From: Runella sp. CRIBMP
Lineage (GTDB): Bacteria; Bacteroidota; Bacteroidia; Cytophagales; Spirosomataceae
Assembly (NCBI RefSeq): GCF_009905605.1
Contig: NZ_JAAAKZ010000003.1
Location: forward strand, 744,001 to 808,000
Length of the DNA stretch: 64,000 bases
Reading direction: 5' to 3'
Positions 32,286 to 41,014 of this stretch are shown here, piece by piece; within the stretch, counting starts at the first letter, position 1; every line of letters starts with the position of its first letter. A model generated the notes under the pieces. It was not told where the DNA came from and ran no database searches. It saw only the letters and a list, made by a program, of their open reading frames with translations. Position numbers and translations under genes: made by a program.

Positions 32286-33653
32286 ATGAAAATATTCACA
32301 TTGTGTATACTGTGTTTTTTTACCGCTTTTCATGTTTTGGGCCAAACGTATTATGAAGGAACCGTTGGCTCGTTAAAATTTGGCTTAAAAGTTGAAAAAG
32401 AAGAGCAAAAAGCCGCTTTATACATTCCCGAACAGGGCCTGTTTGAGTATGCCTTCAAAGCGCCCGTTTTCCGAAACGACAGCCTAATTGCAGATTTAAA
32501 GGAGTTTGGAACGATATTGAGTGGAAAAGTAAATACCGAAACTTTTTTGGGACAATGGAAACAGAATGGCTTTCCCGCGCCACTGGCTTTAAAGCGGGTA
32601 GAGCAACTGTCGTTTTTAAAACGTCCTCAGGTGCCTGTACCCCCGTTTCCGTATGAATCGGAAAATGTCAATTTTACAAATGCTGACCAATCCATTCAGT
32701 TTGGCGGCACACTGACGTTTCCCAGAGGCAAAGGAAAATTTCCGACGGTGATTCTTATTACTGGTTCGGGACAGCAAGACCGTGACGAAACGCTGTTTGG
32801 GCATAAGCCGTTTTGGGTGATAGCCGATGCACTGAGCCGGGAAGGGTTTGCGGTGCTGCGCATTGACGACCGAGGTGTTGGCGAAACCACAGGAAAAGTG
32901 GGCACATCGGCAGATTATGCCCAAGACGTTTTGGCGGCGCTTCGCTTTCTTAAATCAAGAAAAGAGATCAATTCCAAAAAAATCGGGTTGATAGGCCATA
33001 GTGAAGGAGGAATGATTGCGCCGATAGTAGCCGTGCAATCCAAAGATGTGGCCTTTATGGTTTCTTTGGCGGGATTGGGCGTAGGCGGACGAACGTTGTT
33101 ATTGAAACAAAGTGATGATATTTTGGCCAAAACGGGGGCCAACGCAGCATACCGGGCCAATGTACAATCGCTCAACGCTGCACTTTATGAGGTAGCATTT
33201 CGATTGCCGCTCGAAAGTGACATTAAGGATAGCCTTCAACTTGCTTTTGATAATTGGCTCAAAGCGCAGCCTGACGCCGTATTGGGACAAATGGGCTTTA
33301 AAAGTGAAGTAGGAAAAAAGTCGGTCACTCGCCAGTTTGACCAAATTGGCTCAAAATGGTACCGTTATTTTTTAAAATATGACCCTCAACCAATTTTAGC
33401 CCAAATCAACATACCAGTACTTGCCCTCAACGGAAGCAATGATGTACAAGTATCTGCTAAAGAAAATTTGGCAGGTTTTGAAAAAGGTTTAACGGCTGCG
33501 GGTAACAAAAATTTCAAAACGGTAGAGCTGCCCGGGTTGAACCACCTCTTTCAGAAATGCCAGAAATGTACTGCTGCGGAGTACGGAATGTTGGAGGAAA
33601 CGTTTTCGGTCGATGCATTGAAGGTTATTCTCGACTGGCTCAAAAAGCAGTAG
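32286..33653 (+). CDS. Secreted alpha/beta hydrolase (S33-like)
   Basis: A signal peptide (MKIFTLCILCFFTAFHVLGQ) leads to a ~110-residue N-terminal domain and then an alpha/beta hydrolase fold. The oxyanion region ITGSGQQDRDETLFGH and nucleophile elbow IGHSEGGMI (GxSxG) are clear. An acidic residue in NGSNDVQV and a histidine in PGLNHLFQ complete the triad. It is probably a periplasmic esterase or peptidase-like hydrolase of unknown substrate. I start it at 32286 (455 residues), since the signal peptide begins there. Confidence 0.9.
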   Translation: MKIFTLCILCFFTAFHVLGQTYYEGTVGSLKFGLKVEKEEQKAALYIPEQGLFEYAFKAPVFRNDSLIADLKEFGTILSGKVNTETFLGQWKQNGFPAPLALKRVEQLSFLKRPQVPVPPFPYESENVNFTNADQSIQFGGTLTFPRGKGKFPTVILITGSGQQDRDETLFGHKPFWVIADALSREGFAVLRIDDRGVGETTGKVGTSADYAQDVLAALRFLKSRKEINSKKIGLIGHSEGGMIAPIVAVQSKDVAFMVSLAGLGVGGRTLLLKQSDDILAKTGANAAYRANVQSLNAALYEVAFRLPLESDIKDSLQLAFDNWLKAQPDAVLGQMGFKSEVGKKSVTRQFDQIGSKWYRYFLKYDPQPILAQINIPVLALNGSNDVQVSAKENLAGFEKGLTAAGNKNFKTVELPGLNHLFQKCQKCTAAEYGMLEETFSVDALKVILDWLKKQ

Positions 33654-33655
33654 CG

Positions 33656-34288
33656 CTATTTTAAAAATCCTTCCCAAAGGAGTTTAGTGGCGACACCCAA
33701 AAATACCAATCCTGTAGCGATATTGATGTAATGAATTACCTTAATCGTCAGCAATCGACGCAGGCGATTTGCGTACACTGCCAAGGCCGATTCAGTAGCC
33801 CCCACTCCTACGAGACTCATGCTAAAAAACACAATCATTTCGCTCAGGTCGTAGCGACCTTTGGTGCGGAGGTAAGCGGCAATGGCCGCCCAAGACATAA
33901 AATTGATGGGGTTGAGGGCATTTAGCGCTACACCTTTTAGAAAATATTTCAGATTAGAACGGCGGCGGCTGCGGTTGTCGGCGTGGGTTTTGGGTTCTAG
34001 GGTGGGTACTTTAAGGAAGTTTCCGATGGCTAAAATGACCAAAAAAATGATGCCAATGGCGCCAATCCACTTATCAAAATGATTGATTTGTGGTAAAAAA
34101 GAGGTCCCAAAAATGGCCGTAAAAATAAAAAAAGCATCGCTGGCCACGACGCCCATTGCAATCTGAACCCCGCTACGATAGCCCCGCTCAATACTCGTTT
34201 GTATCAACGCAAAAAACACTGTCCCGAAGGTCAGACACAAGATAATACCCGCAATCAATCCGTATATAGCTGCCAAAAAAAGGGGCAT
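33656..34288 (-). CDS. LysE/RhtB-family amino-acid exporter
   Basis: This 210-residue protein has six predicted helices. The N-terminal part (GLIAGIILCLTFGTVFFALIQTSIERGYRSG) matches the LysE/RhtB signature, and the middle has LKGVALNALNPINFMSWAA, typical of the family. It would export amino acids or similar small molecules from the cytoplasm. It converges with the hydrolase gene, with 2 bases between the stops. Confidence 0.88.
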   Translation of the reverse strand: MPLFLAAIYGLIAGIILCLTFGTVFFALIQTSIERGYRSGVQIAMGVVASDAFFIFTAIFGTSFLPQINHFDKWIGAIGIIFLVILAIGNFLKVPTLEPKTHADNRSRRRSNLKYFLKGVALNALNPINFMSWAAIAAYLRTKGRYDLSEMIVFFSMSLVGVGATESALAVYANRLRRLLTIKVIHYINIATGLVFLGVATKLLWEGFLK

Positions 34289-34357
34289 AAATAGACTGTT
34301 AAGATTAAAAGTTAAGAAAAAGGCGATTAATAAGCGACATACATTCGCCGCTATGTA

Positions 34358-34915
34358 TTAAATTCCCCTCAGCCTTGCGACCTTTAAAAGGCCCATCACG
34401 CTCAAAGAATCTGTAATCTCTGACCGCATGACCATTTCGATGGCTTCTTTTAACGGAATTCGCGCCACATGAAGCTGCTCGGTGTCTTCGGGCTGTTGTT
34501 GGGCTTGGGTGAGCTGTTCGGCAATGTACAAAAAGCCTTCTTCATCACCGACCGAATTTGACAGGTGAACCCGCGCAATCTTCGTCCATTGGGCGGCAAT
34601 CAGGCCTGTTTCCTCCAAGAGTTCACGTTTGGCACCTTCAATGGGATCTTCGTCTATTGGGCCACCGCCTTCGGGAATTTCCCAAGAATATTCTTCCAAC
34701 GGATAACGGTATTGGCCCACCAAATACGTAAATCCTTCGTCGTCGATGGGAATGACGCCAATGGCTTTATTTTTATAATGTACCACGCCGTAGATTCCCG
34801 GGCCGCCGCTGGGGTTGAGCACTTCTTCGTGCCGTACTTGTATCCATTTGTTATCGTATACTACGCTGGAAGTCAGGGTTTTCCACGGATTTTCTGTTTC
34901 AAAAGGAAGTGACAT
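34358..34915 (-). CDS. NUDIX hydrolase (ADP-ribose pyrophosphatase-like)
   Basis: The 185-residue protein has a complete Nudix box, GGGPIDEDPIEGAKREL followed by LEETG, fitting Gx5Ex7REUxEExGU, with divalent-metal-binding glutamates. Upstream, GVIPIDDEGFTYLVGQYRYP matches the ADP-ribose/nucleoside-sugar pyrophosphatase group. It cleaves nucleoside diphosphates linked to another group, most likely ADP-ribose or a nucleotide sugar. It is in the same orientation as the LysE gene and upstream of it. Confidence 0.9.
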   Translation of the reverse strand: MSLPFETENPWKTLTSSVVYDNKWIQVRHEEVLNPSGGPGIYGVVHYKNKAIGVIPIDDEGFTYLVGQYRYPLEEYSWEIPEGGGPIDEDPIEGAKRELLEETGLIAAQWTKIARVHLSNSVGDEEGFLYIAEQLTQAQQQPEDTEQLHVARIPLKEAIEMVMRSEITDSLSVMGLLKVARLRGI

Positions 34916-35009
34916 AACGGGCTGTATTTCAAATAAAGTTTGTTGAATGAGAAAAACGATGTTTTCCGGTAATGGTTAGAATTAATGTAAGGTTCTGGGG
35001 GTAAACTCG

Positions 35010-35017
35010 TAACTTTG
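35010..35017 (+). promoter_or_regulatory. Predicted -7 box for the CDF transporter gene
   Basis: TAACTTTG is an exact TAnnTTTG match. Its last three bases are the only upstream TTG that could serve as a start for the transporter frame. If the box is real, transcription begins near 35024 and translation must start later. Confidence 0.45.
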
Positions 35018-35041
35018 AGCCCAAATTACCCTAAAAAAGTC

Positions 35042-36037
35042 GTGCAAGTTAGCCAAAATTCTAAATTCCGTTGGATTATCGTCTCGCTTAGTTTGAGTAT
35101 AATTCTGATGGCAATCAAGTTTACAGCCTATTATTTAACGCGTTCCAATGCCATACTAAGTGATGCTTTGGAGTCGATTATCAACGTCATTGCCAGCAGC
35201 TTTGCCTTCTATAGTATTTATCTTTCTTCTCAGCCCAAAGACAAAGACCACCCTTATGGACACGGAAAGATTGAGTATTTTTCGTCGGGTTTTGAAGGCG
35301 CGCTTATTATCATTGCGGGGGTTTGGATTGCCATTGAGGCCATTCAGCACCTGTTGCATCCGCAACCTATTCAGCATTTGGATTGGGGGCTTTGGTTGAT
35401 TTTACTGACCGTTGTCCTCAACGGAGTTGTTGGGTATTATCTCCAAAAAGTAGGTAAACGTACTCGCTCAGAAGCACTCATTGCCGATGGTAAGCACCTC
35501 ATGACCGACAGTCTGAGCAGCGTCCTTATTTTGATTGGGTTAGGGCTCTTGATATTGACGGGTTTGCAGTGGATTGACAGCGCGGCATCGTTGGTGTTGT
35601 CGTTGGTTATATTTTACAATGGTTTTATGCTTATTCGGGGTTCGGCGGCGGCTCTAATGGATCAAACCGACCCCGAGTTGATGGAAAGTATCGTCAATAT
35701 CCTCAAAAATCACAAGCGCGACTACTGGATTGATGTTCATAATATGCGTATTCAAAAATACGGATCTGACCTGCACATTGATTGTCATTTGACCTTGCCA
35801 TATTATTGGGATTTACGTCAGGTACACGAGGCGGTACATGAATTTGAGGAAGCACTGGAAAAAGACGCGGGAGGGTATGTAGAATTTTTTATTCACGTTG
35901 ACCCCTGTTTGCCAGAATGTTGTAAATATTGCCGCTTGGCAGATTGCCCCGTTCGGGCCAAAGCCTTCAAGCGAGACATTGATTGGAGTATTCATAACTT
36001 ATCCAAAAACCAGAAACACTTTGTTGAGCCAGATTAA
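35042..36037 (+). CDS. Cation diffusion facilitator (CDF) metal transporter
   Basis: CDF proteins export Zn, Co, Fe, Mn or similar ions using proton exchange. The protein has six predicted helices, the metal-site motif SDALESIINV in helix 2, and DHPYGHGKIEYF after helix 3. A cytoplasmic C-terminal domain (about 215-310) contains IDCHLTLP and a Cys-rich CLPECCKYC segment that could bind metal. No ATG lies near the front: I choose GTG at 35042; a TTG at 35015 in frame coincides with a promoter box. The specific metal is not known. Confidence 0.9.
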   Translation: MQVSQNSKFRWIIVSLSLSIILMAIKFTAYYLTRSNAILSDALESIINVIASSFAFYSIYLSSQPKDKDHPYGHGKIEYFSSGFEGALIIIAGVWIAIEAIQHLLHPQPIQHLDWGLWLILLTVVLNGVVGYYLQKVGKRTRSEALIADGKHLMTDSLSSVLILIGLGLLILTGLQWIDSAASLVLSLVIFYNGFMLIRGSAAALMDQTDPELMESIVNILKNHKRDYWIDVHNMRIQKYGSDLHIDCHLTLPYYWDLRQVHEAVHEFEEALEKDAGGYVEFFIHVDPCLPECCKYCRLADCPVRAKAFKRDIDWSIHNLSKNQKHFVEPD

Positions 36038-36165
36038 GGCTTTCAAAAGTTTTTTAAATTTTTAAATAAGTTTAAATGGTATATATTGTGCTGATAATTA
36101 AGGTGTTGTGGTATAATATTTGAATTGTCTTAAAATTTAACATAGTGTTTTGGAATCCGATTTCT

Positions 36166-36173
36166 TAACTTTG
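36166..36173 (+). promoter_or_regulatory. Predicted -7 box for the PurF-like gene
   Basis: TAACTTTG matches TAnnTTTG exactly; transcription would start near 36180, giving a ~28-base leader to the ATG at 36208. A TTTTG lies 13 bases upstream, too close for the usual spacing. The remaining ~170-base region is AT-rich with no gene or riboswitch that I recognise. Confidence 0.5.
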
Positions 36174-36207
36174 TGTTAACAAATCGTCACACACTTCACA
36201 CTCCCTG

Positions 36208-38115
36208 ATGAGCGACGTCATAAAACACGAATGCGGTATTGCCCTCATTCGACTCCGAAAGCCGTTTCAATACTATATTGATAAATACGGCACACCCCTC
36301 TACGCGGTTTATAAGCTTCATACATTGATGGAAAAACAGGTAAACCGAGGCCAAGATGGTGCCGGTGTAGCCAACATCAAACTCGAAGTTTCGCCGGGTA
36401 GCCGCTATATCAGCCGCTACCGCTCGGTAGACCCCCAACCCGTAGCTGAGATTTTTAAGAAGGTCCAGAAGAAATTCAAAAAAGCCTTTAAAGAACTCAA
36501 AGGGGACCAAAAAGACCTCCGTTACGATGCCAGTTGGTTGCAAGAAAACGTAGCATTTACTGGCGAAGTCTGGCTTGGCCACCTGCGCTACGGTACCCAC
36601 GGTGCCAACGAAATCGAAAACTGCCACCCGATGCTGCGCCAAAATAACTGGCGAAGCAGAAACCTAGTGGTGGCGGGAAACTTCAACATGACCAACGTAG
36701 ACTCGCTTTTTGATAAGCTCGTTTCGTTGGGACAGCACCCCAAAGACCGCGTGGATACCGTTACGGTCATGGAAAAAATCGGTCACTTTTTGGACGAAGA
36801 AAACCAGCGTGTTTTCGACCGATTCAAGGGCATTTACGAAAACCCCGACCTTTCTGACGTCATCGAAGACAACATGGACATGGTGCGTGTGTTGCACCGG
36901 TCGTGTCGTGATTTTGACGGCGGTTTTGCCATGTGCGGCATGACCGGCTCAGGACAGGCCTTCGTAGTGCGTGACCCTTCGGGCATTCGTCCGGCGTATT
37001 ACTATGCCGATGATGAAGTGGTGGTGGTGGCTTCCGAAAAACCCGCCATTAAGGCCGCTTTTGATGCCAATTACGCAGATATTAAAGAAATTACGCCAGG
37101 TCATGCGTTGATTATTGATAAATACGGTGAGTACGACCAACACCAGATTCTGAAGCCGCTTGAGAAACGTTCGTGTAGTTTTGAGCGGATTTATTTTTCC
37201 CGGGCTTCCGATCCCGATATTTACCACGAGCGCAAACAATTGGGTAAACTGTTGATTCCGCAGATTCTGGAAGAAGTAGATTACGACCTCGAAAATACCG
37301 TTTTCTCTTACATCCCCAATACCGCCGAAACGGCGTTTTTTGGATTGGTGGAAGGACTCGAAGAATACTTAGCCAAACAGCGTAAGAAAGCGATTCTGGA
37401 CGGAAATCTGTCGCCCGAAGAGCTGGATAAAGTGCTGTCGTTCCGCCCCCGAATCGAAAAGCTCGTTTCTAAGGATGTCAAGCAGCGTACCTTCATTACG
37501 AGCGATGCCGCCCGTGACGAAATGGTGTCGCATGTGTACGACATGACCTATGAGGTAGTTAAAAAAGGAGTGGATACCATAGTGGTAGTGGATGATTCGA
37601 TTGTGCGCGGTACTACCTTGGAGAAGAGCATTTTGCGGTTGTTGGACCGCCTCGGCCCCAAGAAAATCGTGATTGTATCGTCGGCTCCGCAGATACGTTA
37701 TCCTGACTGTTATGGCATTGATATGTCGAAAGTAAAAGATTTCGTTGCTTTCCGGGCCACGCTGCAACTCCTGAAAGAGCGCGGTTTGGATAACCTACGC
37801 GACGAAGTATACGCCCAGTGCGTTGCCTCGCTCGAAACCGACAATGCGTATGAGCAAAACTACGTAAAAGCCTTGTTTGAGCCATTTACGCCCGAAGAAG
37901 TTTCGCGTAAAGTAGCTGATATTGTGCGCCCGAAAGACTTAAAGGCTGAATTGTCTATTATTTTCCAAACGGTAGAAAACCTCCACGAAGCCTGCCCCAA
38001 CCACAGCGGTGATTGGTATTTCACGGGAGATTATCCTACGCCAGGCGGTAACCGCGTGGTGAACAAAGCCTACGTGAACTTCTACGAAGGTCGCGGAGTA
38101 GTGAGAGCGTATTAA
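36208..38115 (+). CDS. Amidophosphoribosyltransferase-family protein (PurF-like, long form)
   Basis: PurF-type enzymes transfer the amide nitrogen of glutamine to PRPP in the first step of purine synthesis. This 635-residue protein is longer than standard PurF (~470-500). The N-terminal glutamine-amidotransferase domain has HECGIALI, where Cys9 would be the nucleophile after removal of an 8-residue leader, and NRGQDGAG. The PRPP domain has VVVDDSIVRGTTLEKS. The extra length lies between the domains and at the C-terminus. It is common in Bacteroidota; whether it makes purines or is a specialised paralogue is not decided by sequence alone. Confidence 0.88.
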   Translation: MSDVIKHECGIALIRLRKPFQYYIDKYGTPLYAVYKLHTLMEKQVNRGQDGAGVANIKLEVSPGSRYISRYRSVDPQPVAEIFKKVQKKFKKAFKELKGDQKDLRYDASWLQENVAFTGEVWLGHLRYGTHGANEIENCHPMLRQNNWRSRNLVVAGNFNMTNVDSLFDKLVSLGQHPKDRVDTVTVMEKIGHFLDEENQRVFDRFKGIYENPDLSDVIEDNMDMVRVLHRSCRDFDGGFAMCGMTGSGQAFVVRDPSGIRPAYYYADDEVVVVASEKPAIKAAFDANYADIKEITPGHALIIDKYGEYDQHQILKPLEKRSCSFERIYFSRASDPDIYHERKQLGKLLIPQILEEVDYDLENTVFSYIPNTAETAFFGLVEGLEEYLAKQRKKAILDGNLSPEELDKVLSFRPRIEKLVSKDVKQRTFITSDAARDEMVSHVYDMTYEVVKKGVDTIVVVDDSIVRGTTLEKSILRLLDRLGPKKIVIVSSAPQIRYPDCYGIDMSKVKDFVAFRATLQLLKERGLDNLRDEVYAQCVASLETDNAYEQNYVKALFEPFTPEEVSRKVADIVRPKDLKAELSIIFQTVENLHEACPNHSGDWYFTGDYPTPGGNRVVNKAYVNFYEGRGVVRAY

Positions 38116-38146
38116 GCGTTAATTGTTAACAATTATCTATAAATAT

Positions 38147-38182
38147 AAACCCCTGTCAGCAGAAATGTTGATAGGGGTTTTT
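38147..38182 (+). terminator. Intrinsic terminator of the PurF-like gene
   Basis: AAACCCCT at 38147-38154 pairs with AGGGGTTT at 38173-38180. The stem extends inward through G-U pairs (GTCAGCA with TGTTGAT), and TTTT follows. It lies 31 bases past the stop. Confidence 0.85.
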
Positions 38183-38302
38183 GTTTGTGTTCTATCGAAA
38201 AAAACACGTTTACATTTTTACAGTTGGTGATTTTTCGGTTTTTTAATGAGATTTAGGCCTTTTCCTTCTTATACAAAGGCTTATTGTTAAAATACTCACT
38301 CC

Positions 38303-39226
38303 ATGAAATCCCTCACCCGCCGTCGTTTTATTCACACTTCATCCTTATTAGCAGGGGCTACGTTACTGCCTCAATTCAAGTCGGCTCCCAATCTGTTACG
38401 TTTAGGCGGCCCGATTTTTCTGAAAAGCGATGACCCCGTAGAATTGGCCAAAGAGCATCGGCGTTTGGGGTACAGCGCGGCGTATGTGCCTGCGGTAAAA
38501 GTGGGAGAAACGGCTAAAATTCAGGCTATTCGCAAAGCCTTTGCGGAGCAGAATGTCATCATTGCCGAAGTGGGCGCGTGGGTCAATATGCTTGACGCTG
38601 ACGCCGAAAAACGGAAGAAAAACATGGCTTACGTGACCGAGCGGCTGGCGTTGGCGGAGGAAATCGGTGCGCTGACGTGCATTGACATTGCGGGTTCGTA
38701 CAATCCTAAACACTGGGACGGGCCAGATGCCCGCAACCTCACCAAAGAATATTTTGATGCCACGGTTGAAAACTGCCGAAAAGTAATTGATGCCGTTAAG
38801 CCCAAAACGGCCAAATTTGCCCTCGAAATGATGGGTTGGAGTCTGCCCAATGATGCCGATTCTTGCCTTAAATTTATCAAAGCCATCGACCGCCCCGCGT
38901 TTGCGGCCCACGTCGACATTGCCAATATCATCAACTCACCCGAGCGTTTTTACCAAAATACGGCTTTAATCAACGATACCTTCAAGAAACTGGGCAAGTG
39001 GATTGTGTCATGCCACGCCAAAGATGTGGTAGGAAAAGATGTGCATTTTGCCGAAACCATGCCCGGACGCGGCGGCATGGACTACGCCACTTATCTGCGA
39101 AATGTAACGGCACTACCCCGTGAAGTGCCGTTGATGTTGGAGCATTTGCGTACTCCCGAAGAATACGACGAAGCACGCCTATATGTGATGAAAGTGGCAA
39201 AAGATACGGGGATTCCGTTGGCGTAA
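38303..39226 (+). CDS. Tat-exported sugar phosphate isomerase/epimerase-like protein
   Basis: The N-terminus MKSLTRRRFIHTSSLLAGAT is a twin-arginine signal, so the folded protein is exported to the periplasm. The rest (about 30-305) is an AP endonuclease-2/xylose isomerase-like TIM barrel. Metal-type residues appear in FALEMMGWSLP, VDIANI, SCHAKDV and LMLEHL. Many such proteins in Bacteroidota process sugars or inositols; the substrate here is unknown. Strong terminators stand on both sides, so it is probably transcribed alone. Confidence 0.88.
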   Translation: MKSLTRRRFIHTSSLLAGATLLPQFKSAPNLLRLGGPIFLKSDDPVELAKEHRRLGYSAAYVPAVKVGETAKIQAIRKAFAEQNVIIAEVGAWVNMLDADAEKRKKNMAYVTERLALAEEIGALTCIDIAGSYNPKHWDGPDARNLTKEYFDATVENCRKVIDAVKPKTAKFALEMMGWSLPNDADSCLKFIKAIDRPAFAAHVDIANIINSPERFYQNTALINDTFKKLGKWIVSCHAKDVVGKDVHFAETMPGRGGMDYATYLRNVTALPREVPLMLEHLRTPEEYDEARLYVMKVAKDTGIPLA

Positions 39227-39251
39227 AGTACTTCTTTGAGGTTAGAACTTC

Positions 39252-39290
39252 AGGCGTCAGACGGTTTTTTCCGTCTGACGCCTTCGCTTT
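39252..39290 (+). terminator. Intrinsic terminator after the isomerase-like gene
   Basis: AGGCGTCAGACGG (39252-39264) and CCGTCTGACGCCT (39271-39283) form a perfect 13-base stem with a 6-base T-loop, followed by a T-rich stretch. It lies 25 bases past the stop. Confidence 0.85.
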
Positions 39291-39348
39291 TTCACCCCAT
39301 TTTTGGCGGATTTCGTCACAGATTTCACTTCTGGGCAGCTACGCACTA

Positions 39349-39356
39349 TACTTTTG
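39349..39356 (+). promoter_or_regulatory. Predicted -7 box for the LytS/LytTR pair
   Basis: TACTTTTG matches TAnnTTTG exactly. Transcription would begin near 39363, 34 bases before the histidine kinase ATG at 39397. The -33 position holds TCTGG and not a clear TTG. Confidence 0.4.
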
Positions 39357-39396
39357 AATTGTCTAACCTAAAACAGCCATTTTAATCATTACTTCT

Positions 39397-40971
39397 ATGA
39401 CACTTCAACGCTTCCGTCAAATCGAATTTTGGGTGATTACTGCCCTTGCTGCTTTGTTTCTGCTAATCACGCTCGCCACTGATTACCAGAACTTTTCGCG
39501 CGTGTGGTTTCAACTTGACGCGCTCGAACAAAACCGTATTTATTTTCGATATAATTGGGCAACCAATGGGCTGTGGCCTATTCTGAGTATTTTCCTGACC
39601 CTGTATGGCAGTTGGTACGTGCTAAACCACGTCATTATTCCCCGTTATTGGCCCAATCAGCTCAATTTTTTTGCGATGGGGTTGGTGCTGATTGGTATTG
39701 TTGTGTTGACGGGTGCTTGGAGTTATTTGTATAGTTGGAAGGAACTTGATTTCAGACACGACATCAATTACAACATTATTGGAGCCAAAGTTTTGTCATC
39801 ATTCCGACTTAGGAGCTTAGCTTTACTTATTGGTGGTCTGTTTTTGGCTTTGGTATTGTACACCCTTCTGTCTCAGGCGTACCAATGGGCGCTGCAACAG
39901 GCAGAAACCAATCCAAACACAAACCAAAAAACCATTAAAGATGGTAGCAGCTTGGCATTGATTGGATTTGTGCTGTGGATTGCTTTTCAAACAACGCCCG
40001 GTAATTTTTTCTTTATCCCTGCGCTGATTTGGGTACAGGGTGCGTTTCTTCACGCTTATTTGTATCATCACAACCTGCTGAGATGGAAGACGTTTATGTT
40101 TCGTAGAAACAATGAAAACCGCCAAGCTTTTCTCACTTTGTTAGCCGTTTTGGCCGTTAGTTTTGGCAGCAGTATCGTTTTGGTTTTGTTGTATGACTCA
40201 TTTAGAAATTACTTATATTTCTACAATGTAGATGAAATTTTCGCTTTTTGGCTGGTGTCTTGGCTGGGGGCTATTGCCGTTACGTTGATTCGTCAGTTTA
40301 TGGTGAAACCGCTGGAAACCAATCTCAATCGTAACCAAGCTGAGCTTTCGGCCCTTCGTGCCCAAATCAACCCGCATTTTTTGTTCAATGCCATGAACAC
40401 ACTTTATGCCACGGCCATTGAAGAAAATGCCGAAAAAACCTCCCACGGGATTCAGCAGCTTTCGGACATGATGCGTTTTATGATGCACGAAAACAACCAA
40501 GAGCAGATTGATGTGCAACAGGAAGTAGCTTATTTGCGAAACTATATTGATTTGCAGCGACTTAGGTTGTCGGAGTCTGATAAACTAGAGCTGAAAGTTG
40601 ACTTAGATGATGCCCTTTGTTTGCGGAGTATTGCGCCGATGTTGCTGATTCCCTTTGTTGAAAATGCCTTCAAACATGGCATCAGCTTGCGTAATCAATC
40701 ATGGATTTATATTAAATTGTATTGTCAACAAGAACAAATTTACTTTTCGGTTTTTAACAGCATTCACCCGCGCCACGAAGAAGACCCTGAAAAATATTCG
40801 TCGGGAATTGGGCTGGTCAATGTGCAGAAACGCTTAGAACTGTTGTATCCTAAAACGCATGATCTCCGTATTCATCGTACAGAAAAGGAGTTTTCGGTGC
40901 GGTTGGTGATTGATTTTGCTAAAAAAGGTAAAAAGCTAAACTCAATATTAGCCACTTATGACCAACTCTAA
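39397..40971 (+). CDS. LytS-type sensor histidine kinase
   Basis: This 524-residue inner-membrane kinase has seven or so hydrophobic segments in the first ~300 residues, then a His_kinase (LytS-type) dimerisation motif, LRAQINPHFLFNAMNTLYA, with the phosphorylated His327. The C-terminal ATPase part has VPFVENAFKHG-like (IPFVENAFKHGI) N-box and GIGLVNVQKRLELLYP. It passes its phosphate to the LytTR regulator encoded 43 bases downstream. The signal it senses is unknown. Confidence 0.93.
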   Translation: MTLQRFRQIEFWVITALAALFLLITLATDYQNFSRVWFQLDALEQNRIYFRYNWATNGLWPILSIFLTLYGSWYVLNHVIIPRYWPNQLNFFAMGLVLIGIVVLTGAWSYLYSWKELDFRHDINYNIIGAKVLSSFRLRSLALLIGGLFLALVLYTLLSQAYQWALQQAETNPNTNQKTIKDGSSLALIGFVLWIAFQTTPGNFFFIPALIWVQGAFLHAYLYHHNLLRWKTFMFRRNNENRQAFLTLLAVLAVSFGSSIVLVLLYDSFRNYLYFYNVDEIFAFWLVSWLGAIAVTLIRQFMVKPLETNLNRNQAELSALRAQINPHFLFNAMNTLYATAIEENAEKTSHGIQQLSDMMRFMMHENNQEQIDVQQEVAYLRNYIDLQRLRLSESDKLELKVDLDDALCLRSIAPMLLIPFVENAFKHGISLRNQSWIYIKLYCQQEQIYFSVFNSIHPRHEEDPEKYSSGIGLVNVQKRLELLYPKTHDLRIHRTEKEFSVRLVIDFAKKGKKLNSILATYDQL

Positions 40972-41014
40972 GCATGTACTGTTTACTTTTACGATTCATA
41001 AATCAATCTGACGG

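Noticed and set aside
37369-37767. Antisense open frames in the PurF-like gene
   Set aside because: No start context, domain or promoter; they arise from the codon bias of the sense gene.
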